From NCBI RefSeq assembly GCF_023973825.1, contig NC_090126.1:1054001-1118000 (forward strand): a stretch of 64,000 bases of DNA. The letters are read 5' to 3'. Shown piece after piece: positions 56,616 through 64,000 of this stretch. A program made the position numbers and the translations under genes. Source of the DNA: Plasmodium brasilianum (Eukaryota > Apicomplexa > Aconoidasida > Haemosporida > Plasmodiidae). Each line of letters starts with the position of its first letter. Positions within the stretch are counted from its first letter, which is position 1. The notes beneath the pieces are model-generated. The model was not told the origin of the DNA. It saw only the letters and a program-made list of their open reading frames with translations, and made no database searches.

Positions 56616-59600
56616 TTATGATATAAACTTTATTCCATTATTTATAAAAAGATTTTCTTTGTACATATGGAAAAAAAGGAGAAAATATATGTAGCTAGTA
56701 ACCCATTTGGACAGCAGCATATTCTTTTCATATTTTCGAATTATGAAAGGAATTTTTTTATTTTTTATTGTTGAGCAATGATTTTTAATTAGGTTGACAA
56801 CTTCGTTGTAATCCAGGACTTCTTTTTCATCGCACTCCTCTTCGATCTGCGAAAAAAAAATAAACAAACAGGCAAACATATAAGAAATACACAAATAATA
56901 CACAAATAATACACAAATAATACACAAATAATACACAAATAATACACAAATAATGCACAAATAATACACAAATAATACACAAATAATGCACAAATAATAC
57001 ACAAATAATACACAAATAATACACAAATAATGCACAAATAATACACAAATAATACACAAATAATACACAAATAATGCACAAATAATACACAAATAATACA
57101 CAAATAATACACAAATAATGCACAAATAATATACAAATAATGCACAAATAATGCACAAATAATGCACAAATAACGCACATATAACGAAATACAGATAGAT
57201 AAACAGGGTATGCACGTGAACATCATTACATAAGGCAAAGCGTATTTGGTTCTTCCCTACGAAACCATTTTCAAAACTTTCTTGCATATTACCAAAATTG
57301 CCAAGTCGTAAATTATGCTGTTGATAAAATGGAGCGGTAATTTGTTTTTCCAATTGACTAGCCAACTTTGGGTCGGCACCCAATAATCTGCATGAACGGT
57401 AAGGAAAAAATGAAAAATACAATATATTTAAAATAATGCAAAAAGAAGCGAAATAAAGCGAAGGGACGCGAATTGAAGCGAAGGGACGCGAATTGAAGCT
57501 GAATGGAATAAAAATGGTAACGGGATCCTACTCGGAAACTCAAATGACAAAATAGCGCAAGGAGGACATAATCATCTGAAACATTCATCTTGTACAGCTC
57601 TTGTGGAAAACTTACCAGTTGGGGTGTTGGAGTCAAATAAATAATTATTTTTTAACTCTTCATCCAAATTATGAATAGAAAAGAAAACGTCCTTATTCTT
57701 TATGATCATATAAACTAAATTATAGTTATCATTTAAATTATGGGACAGAATATTATTTATAAAATCCAGGATAAGAAATAAGGAATAATAATGGTGTTGA
57801 GACGACAATATCCATTCCTTTTTTAAAATTTTTTTCAAAATACTAATTATGTATTCACAAGAATAAGTGTTCATAGATTTAATATAAACACTCATATTTG
57901 TAAGAATTGTAATAGACATATCTATAATTCTTTCAAATTTTAAAAAATATATATTATCATTTACTATCATATATAATACGTATACTAAGAAATCTACATA
58001 TGTATCAAAATGAGATATATTTTTTAAAAGAAAATTTATTTTTATCTTTTGATCATATTTTTCATTTAAATTTTTACAAATAGCTGAATTTGAGGATATT
58101 TTCAATATTATGAATAAGCAAATATAAATTAATCCATCTATTTTTCGAATATTAAATTCATCGCATTTATTCGATTTATTGTAATTTTCATTATTATAAA
58201 TAAATTTTTCCTTTTCATCATTTTCTTCTTTTTTGTTTGAAGAGGTCATATTCATCCCACTACTCATTAAAGCAGTGGTTATCATTCCTTCACGTTTTCT
58301 ACTATCTGCCAGTCTTTGCATTTCTCTTTTTCTATGATTATTAAAACATAGTAGTATATAAAGTATGTAAAATAAAAATATACTGCTATTATGATTTTTT
58401 ATATACTTAATGAAAAGTTTATTATTATTCATCAGATGCCATAATAAACATAAGTAACTGTCTATAAATAAAATATTTTCATTAAAATTTTCAAAATATA
58501 ATTTATAACTTATTAATATATTTAAAGTCCCTTTGTAAATATACTGCATATTATCTAATTCTAAATTACGGATCATTTCTAAAAAAACGTTATTACATTG
58601 CATATTTTTTGCTTCCTTTTTATTTTTTACATATATATAATAATTATCACTATGTTTCTCTTCTTCCTTTTGGTTATATTCCTTCAGATATTTTTTTTTA
58701 TTTTTCAAAACTTGTTCTAATTTATAAAATTTTTTTTTTTTTTTTTTTTGCTCTTTTTATTAGTACAAGCACATTTCTCGATATCATTATTATCACTCTC
58801 AGACGAGTAGCACGATTCTTCAAACGAGTCATTATATGCAAAGCTGCCATCCAGGGAAGCCGAGCTTAAACTAGTGGAACTTCCTGGATCTGTGATTTGC
58901 CCCTGCTGCTGCAATGGTTGCTTTAAATTGGTATGCAATTGGCTTTTCCATTGCTTTTCTTCTTTACTACTACGTCTTACAGCTTTGCTGCCAGTGTCCA
59001 TCTTCTCATTTTCATAGGGTAATGTATCATCTGTTTCTATATTATTAAAATAACATACATTTTCGTTTATAGGTGTACATACACTGCTTTCGCTCTTTTT
59101 ACTCCCTGCTTTGTTTTCTTTTTCTTCCTTAGGAGGGTTAGAAAAGTCGGATTCGTGTTCCTCTTCCTTATCTGTATTACTATATATATGCTTCTCCTTT
59201 TTATCTATACTGAATCTTGACTTATAATAGTATCTAACCGCACTATTCATGTAATGTACTTTTTTGTTATCCCTCAAAATAAAGGGGTTAAAATCAATCA
59301 ATATATTTAAAGTATGGATACATAAATTATAAAATTCTAAATATGTATCATTATAAAAGTAAAAACTAAAATAATTAAATTCGTTATCATAAATGACGGT
59401 TAATAAGGATAAAAAAAAATTAGCAGTAAAGTAAACTTCCCCACTTGTAAAAAGAAATAAAAAAAAATTTTTTTCCTTTAAATAATTTTTATCATCATAA
59501 TAGATATATGAACTTAGTAATATTAATAAGCACTTTAATATTTTTATCCTGTTTTTAATTAATTCTAAATTTATCATATTATTATTTGCTACAATTGTAT

Positions 59601-61215
59601 TTATCTTTTCATCTCCGTTCCTAAAATGTGTTTCATTCGAGGGACCATATTTCATCCCTTTAGCATCTTTTACAAGTAAATAATTTTCGGGTTTGTCCTT
59701 ATGTGAAATGGGTTCAGCCTCTTGTTTGTTTCTGTTATTCAATTCGTACTTTTCCATTTTACTATTTGTAATTGTAGTAGACCAGTGGTTCCTTCTTCCA
59801 TCTGTTTTTGAAGAATCTTGCTCATTTAATGGAATTTTTTTTTTTTTCCATTCACGTAGTAGATGTCTTTCATAATAGGATCCACATTTTTCCCTTCTTC
59901 ATTATTCAGTCTGTCATTGTCAAAACTACTACTACTATTACTACTACGATTTTCATTATTCACACAACTGCTACTACTATTGCTACTATTTGTAGTATCA
60001 CCATTTCTACCACTGTTTATGTCAAAACTTCTGACTTGTTCATGTATTGAAAACTTTGTTAACCATAGTCTATAAACATCAATGGTATTTTTTACCAACA
60101 CCATATTCCTAGGGTTAGCGCTACCATCTGGACTAGTAATACCACTATGACGGCTTTCACATATTGCTTTGTTGATACTTATGTTTTCAGTGAATAAAAT
60201 TATCAGTAAAAAATTGAAAATATGTAATATTAGTATATTATTACAAATGTAATTACGTTCATCCAATATTTCCATACAGTTTTCTTTCCACATTAAGCTA
60301 AAGATGTCTCTTTTCTTGTAATTGTACTGGATCACTGGGAGTATACTAAGGCATATTTTTACACAAACCTTGCACTCACGTACCCGCTCGTCACTTGAAT
60401 CTGCTCGAAAAAATAAAAAATAAAATAAATACATGAACATATACATATATATATACATAATAAACAAAATAAATAGAATAAAAAAAGATAATATCCTCTT
60501 TCTTCTGAGCTACTACGCAATATGGAAATATATGCGTCTTGAAGGCACCGTAACACGGGTGCCCATGCGTAAAGCATCTTTAGTAAGCGCTGCATGCAGT
60601 ATTACACCATCCAGCAATAATTCCTGTATTCACTCACTCACTCATAAATACATACATACATATATATACATATATACATGCATACATACATATATACATG
60701 CATAAATACATACATATATACATGCATAAATACATACATATATACATGCATAAATACATACATATATACATGCATACATACATACATATATACATGCATA
60801 AATACATACATATATACATGCATAAATACATACATATATACATGCATAAATACATACATATATACATGCATAAATACATACATATATACATGCATACATA
60901 CATATATGTTCAGGTATATACAGAGGCACACTATTCATTAATAAGGTCGTACAACATGGGGACAGATGACCAAATGAGTAGAGTTGCAAAAATGGTACCT
61001 TGCAAAATGTTTTTTAATGTGTTCATTAAAAATTTAAATAAAAAGGTTAAATTGGTCACATCGTCTACAATTTTTTTGATTAAATAAAAATTGTTATCAC
61101 TTTTGAAAGTGTCGTCCAAGTGCAACAATTCGGAATAGAGTTCTGTTTCTTTTAAATCCTTTTCTTTCAATTTCAGTATAAGGGAATGAATGCTTTTGCT
61201 GCTATTCTGCCCCAT
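56616..61215 (-). CDS. HID1: HID1-domain protein, four exons, two homopolymer frame breaks
   Basis: HID1 proteins are peripheral Golgi/TGN proteins, N-myristoylated, needed in animals for dense-core vesicle formation. Minus-strand exons: 60999-61215, 57616-60400, 57293-57387, 56616-56846. MGQNSSKS at the start is a myristoylation-type N-terminus like human MGSTDSKL. Matches in order: VKICLSILPVIQYNYKKRDIF; YIYKGTLNILISY; GLIYICLFIILKISSNSAIC (human HIGVFILLLLSGERNF); SITILTNMSVYIKSM (human LTIVVNVSPYLKSL); DNYNLVYMIIKNKDVFF (human GNSNLVYAIIRKRSIFH); WLVNWKNKLPLHFI (human WVLSWKSKLPLQTI); IPFIIRKYEKN then KWVTSYIYFLL (human HPILIRKYQAN, MWFRTYMWGVI). Frames change at T13 (59835-59847) and T20 (58730-58749); one extra A in each restores phase 1 at the exon 2 donor, which exon 3 requires. 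Corrected length is about 1109 residues (human about 788); the excess is Ser/Asn-rich inserts. Confidence 0.87.
56870..57175. repeat. 11-bp minisatellite in the last HID1 intron
   Basis: About 27 copies of aataatacaca/aataatgcaca inside intron 56847-57292. Open on the minus strand as repeated CIICVLFVYYL, which is not coding. Confidence 0.93.
58730..58749 (-). other. A20 (coding strand) frame break in HID1
   Basis: Twenty T on the plus strand. As written, the upstream frame reads six Lys then NFIN-stop. With 21 A it continues FYKLEQVLKNKKKYLKEYN into the next long frame. Confidence 0.85.
59835..59847 (-). other. A13 (coding strand) frame break in HID1
   Basis: Thirteen T on the plus strand. 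As written, YYVNGKKKKFH-stop. With 14 A the reading becomes NGKKKKIPLNEQDSSKTDG and runs into the next long frame. Confidence 0.85.
60655..60910. repeat. 24-bp minisatellite in HID1 intron 1
   Basis: About ten copies of a 24-bp unit (contains acatacatatatacatgcat, then AAAT or ACAT) in intron 60401-60998. Long MYVCMYIC-type frames on both strands arise from the 24-bp (multiple of three) period. Confidence 0.93.
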
Positions 61216-62038
61216 CCTTCATGATAAATGCTATATACGATGAAGAAAAAGAGGGAGACGCAGACGAAAAAGATAAAAAAAAAAAAAAAAAGAATGGGGG
61301 GATGGAAAGGGAAGGAAAGGAGCTCGAAGGAGAAAGACGGGACGGGAAGGAAAAGATGAATTTTCAATTTTTCCTTTGGTAAAGAACCCTAAGTAGTTAT
61401 TAAGCGGAGTAAAATCATATTATTATCAGCATCATTAAAGGAGAACAAAAATATGCGAAAACTGCAGATATGATAACTGCGACAAAAAAAATAAAATAAA
61501 AAAAAATAAAAATAAAAATAAAAATAAATAGAAAAATAAAAAATCCAGCCATAAAATGAAGCAAAAAATTCTGATTTGTAGTATTCAATATACAACTTTT
61601 ACTTACATATATATACATATTTAACATGAGTAAATTTTTAGCTACGCTCAAATGTTTACATGTTTTTATATATCTTTTTTTGTTTCGCCTATGGGTAAAG
61701 CTTAAGAGTAAAAATATAAACAAACCGGTTTAGTTTAGCAGTGTAGTAGTGTAACAGTGCAGCAGTGTAGTATTGTAGCAGTACAGAGATATAGCAATAT
61801 ATCAACAAAACAAGAAAGAATATTTTAAGAAAGCTTAAAAAAAAAAAAAAAAAAAAAAAAATTAACGTCAATTTTTAAAAATATTATTATTTTCCCCCTT
61901 TCTTGAATTTTATAATAAGTGTTAAAACGACAAACATAAACTTAAATTTAAATTTAAGCTAAAAATTAAATTTTAAATTTGTACTTCAACGTACAATTAA
62001 ACTTTCTGTTAAATATATGCTAAATTTTTTTGCAAACA
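61216..62038. promoter_or_regulatory. Shared head-to-head promoter region of HID1 and NOP10
   Basis: 823 bp between two divergent start codons. It contains a GA-rich block before HID1 (61240-61350), A/T runs (61840-61860), a CAGTGTAGTAGTGTAACAG-like short repeat (61737-61790) and palindromic TTAAATTTAAATTTAAG near 61942-61958. No other gene seen. Promoter role is inferred from geometry only. Confidence 0.5.
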
Positions 62039-62147
62039 ATGTACATGCTAAGGTATTACTTGGATGAAAACGGAAAAAGGGTTTACACTGTTAAGGTAAT
62101 GAAAAAGAAATAATATTTTAGGATTTTTTGAAACACTACATTTGTTG

Positions 62148-62178
<31 letters not shown>

Positions 62179-62462
62179 TGTACTTATATAATTACATATT
62201 TAATGCGCAATTTTTCAAATATAATTTTATTTCTTCAAATTTCTTGCTAGTTTGTTACATGTTACATTCGCTTCATATTACTTTGCATCATTTTATGTCC
62301 CTTCATATTACTTTGCTACATTTTACGTTGGTTCCACATATTCCTTTCTAGCCCCTGATCAACGGAAACGTAACATTCTCAGCTCATCCGTGCAGGTTCT
62401 CACCAGACGATAAGTTTTCATCACAGAGAATAACCCTCAAGAAACGATTTAATTTGTTATGA
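62039..62462 (+). CDS. NOP10: NOP10, H/ACA snoRNP subunit, two exons
   Basis: NOP10 is a tiny zinc-less eukaryotic subunit of the H/ACA pseudouridylation particle; it binds the pseudouridine synthase Cbf5/dyskerin in the nucleolus. Exon 1 is 62039-62095 ([19 protein letters not shown]; donor AAG|GTAATG) and exon 2 is 62352-62462 (acceptor TTTCTAG|CCC), both phase 0, giving 55 residues. Exon 2 contains [18 protein letters not shown], then [14 protein letters not shown], matching the family block SAHPARFSPDDKYSRQR, VTLKKRF. Ala of AHPARF is Cys here, which is unusual. The second ATG (62045) could also be the start. Human is 64 residues and yeast 58. The intron holds 23 T or so at 62151-62176 and a TTACTTTGCATCATTTTATG near-repeat. 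Confidence 0.94.
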
Positions 62463-62744
62463 ATGTTTTTGTTTTTCCAAAATTGCCTTCTATATTTGAT
62501 CGGAGGGAATATATGAACCCATTTGTTCCATACAGTTAGCTGCTATATGTATATGTCCACAAGTATGTGTGTAATATATACATATTTACTTTAAGAAAGC
62601 TGAAGAGGAACATCAAAAAGGAGTATTAGTACATCCACTTGGAAATTTTTACATACAAAGGGGGGAATATTTTGTTTGGAAATATAATTTTAAAACAAGT
62701 GTACATATATATGTAAACTCCTTACATACACATGTACATATACC

Positions 62745-62777
<33 letters not shown>

Positions 62778-64000
62778 GTATGGATATATTCTCTTAATAA
62801 TGAGTTATATAACCGTATTGTTATATAACTCAATGACATTCACCTTTTGAAGACCCATATAAAAACTCATAAGATAGAACTAATGTACATTAACGTAAAT
62901 GTGCACTCACTGTATTTTTTTAATTAACTGTTAAATGTATACACAAAACTCTTCAGAATAATTTTTTGCAATGTGATAAAGCTTAAAAGGATGTTACGCT
63001 TTGAAAAATTCTTGTTTGTTTTTGCCACACATTTTGCACACCTACGCGAACGTACATTTTATATATACGTATGTAGGGGTACTGCGTGTACTCATTACAT
63101 ATTTGTACCATACTTATTTACACACCTCCATCTCCTCATATGCAATAACTATTAGCAATTTTTTAAAGACAATTTGAAATTTTTTTCCTTTTCTTAATTC
63201 TCAAATATATAAAAGTTGGGATGAACATTTAAAATGTATCCTTTTGCGCTCCAATGGGTGTACTATATTTTATATGGGTGTTTAAAAGAAAAAGAAAAGA
63301 AAGAAAGAAAAAGAAAAAAATGAAAAAGAAAAAAAAAGAAAAAAAAAAAAAACGAAAAAGAAAAAAAATGGTAATGATAAAAATACTTTTATTTATATGA
63401 TGCACAGTCAACATATAAATGGCTAAAAATGGGGAAAACGAATGAACGAGCGAACAAAAAAATCAGTTAAACGAATTAACGAACAAGAAAATCAATTAAA
63501 CGAATGAACCAACAAATGTTAAGCGAGAGGGGAACGAGCAGACGACAAAACTTGCGAAAGTACGAACAAATGGCGCAGAGTTGCAAATACATAATTCTGC
63601 AAAGTGCATAACGTGTAAGCATTTAATTACAAGCAAATTGCATACTTATTCTTTTTAGAATTTTTGCAGCAATTTGAAATTAAATTTTCTCAGCAAAAAA
63701 AAAAAATATATATATATAAAATATGCGTTTTATTTATTTTAAATAAAACAAAATCATAGAACAAAAGAAAATATGAGTGATATGACCAGAAATTAACATA
63801 AAAATTACTGTTTGGAAATAAACACACATATGCACACACATATATACGTATATGCATATATATATATATATAACACTAGCTCAGTAGCCGTGTACTTTGC
63901 CCCCCCCCCTTTTTACCGCTTCACCTATTAACGATGTGTACGCGTATCTTTTTCAATTCGCGCTTATTTCATTGAGTCTGCACACACCATTTGCAAATGG
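62463..64000. other. Intergenic region to the right edge
   Basis: About 1.5 kb with (TA)n at 62755-62777, an A/G-rich block at 63285-63370, ACGAAC/ACGAAT-type short repeats at 63435-63500, and an 11-C run at 63901-63911. The last 60 bases are less AT-rich and, read on the minus strand, give a short open stretch ending NEISAN-stop after a GTGTGCAG acceptor-like site; a minus-strand gene may end here, but this is weak. Confidence 0.5.

Noticed and set aside
56870..57175. CRISPR-like array
   Set aside because: Repeats are directly adjacent without spacers, as in all other arrays here; this is a eukaryotic minisatellite.
57250..57422. Frame LLGADPKLASQLEKQ as HID1 coding sequence
   Set aside because: It is the alternative frame of the exon at 57293-57387; the frame YWVPTQSWLVNWKNKLPL matches HID1 and fits the splice phases.
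57538..57582. DDYVLLALFCHLSFR segment as an extra HID1 exon
   Set aside because: Using it leaves the next exon out of phase; skipping it joins exon 2 (phase 1) directly to the exon starting AT TAT TGG, which matches the HID1 family WxxxWKxKLPL block.
60634..60989. Long frames on both strands (MYVCMYIC, HIYMHKYI)
   Set aside because: Side effect of a 24-bp repeat inside HID1 intron 1.

Overview
This is a nuclear chromosome segment of a malaria parasite (Plasmodium). The bases are strongly AT-rich. Coding regions carry Asn/Lys/Ser/Met low-complexity tracts. Introns are short, with GTA-type donors and T-rich acceptors ending in AG. Intergenic DNA consists of poly(A)/(T), (TA)n and TACATA-type minisatellites. 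The very low GC excludes P. vivax-like genomes and fits a P. malariae-, P. ovale- or P. falciparum-like species; the species is not resolved. The block TOP2 - PHD-finger protein - RbAp48-type WD40 gene matches, from memory, the order on P. falciparum chromosome 14.

Layout: (1) 1-4219 (+), 3' part of a large unknown protein with a canonical PCNA-binding (PIP-box) motif. (2) 5913-12430 (+), two exons, a very diverged Ski2/Mtr4/ISE2-type helicase whose catalytic motifs look destroyed. (3) 12744-13475 (-), three exons, signal peptidase subunit SPC1, each exon too short to stand out as an open frame. (4) 18103-23545 (+), four exons, DNA topoisomerase II. (5) 27790-45153 (+), a giant PHD-finger protein with two PHD/zinc-knuckle/extended-PHD modules. 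(6) 46599-48776 (-), four exons, RbAp46/48-type (CAF-1 p48) WD40 histone chaperone. (7) 51989-55594 (+), unknown protein. (8) 56616-61215 (-), four exons, HID1-domain protein. (9) 62039-62462 (+), two exons, NOP10 of the H/ACA snoRNP.

The content leans towards chromatin and nucleic acids (TOP2, PHD reader, histone chaperone, PIP-box protein, NOP10), with two secretory-pathway genes (SPC1, HID1). This looks like conserved housekeeping synteny, not an operon-like unit.

The most striking result is technical and biological at once: five pure A (coding-strand) homopolymers of 12-25 bases sit exactly where a long gene changes frame (TOP2, PHD protein twice, HID1 twice). Four need one extra A; the fifth needs two more or one fewer. 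After that change every downstream splice phase fits. They are either assembly undercalls or genuine poly(A) slippage sites. The second result is the apparent pseudo-helicase at 5913-12430, with a hydrophobic, then basic N-terminus that could be a plastid-targeting leader. Intergenic regions hold mostly minisatellites; one GC-richer island at about 24640-25260 may hide a small spliced gene.
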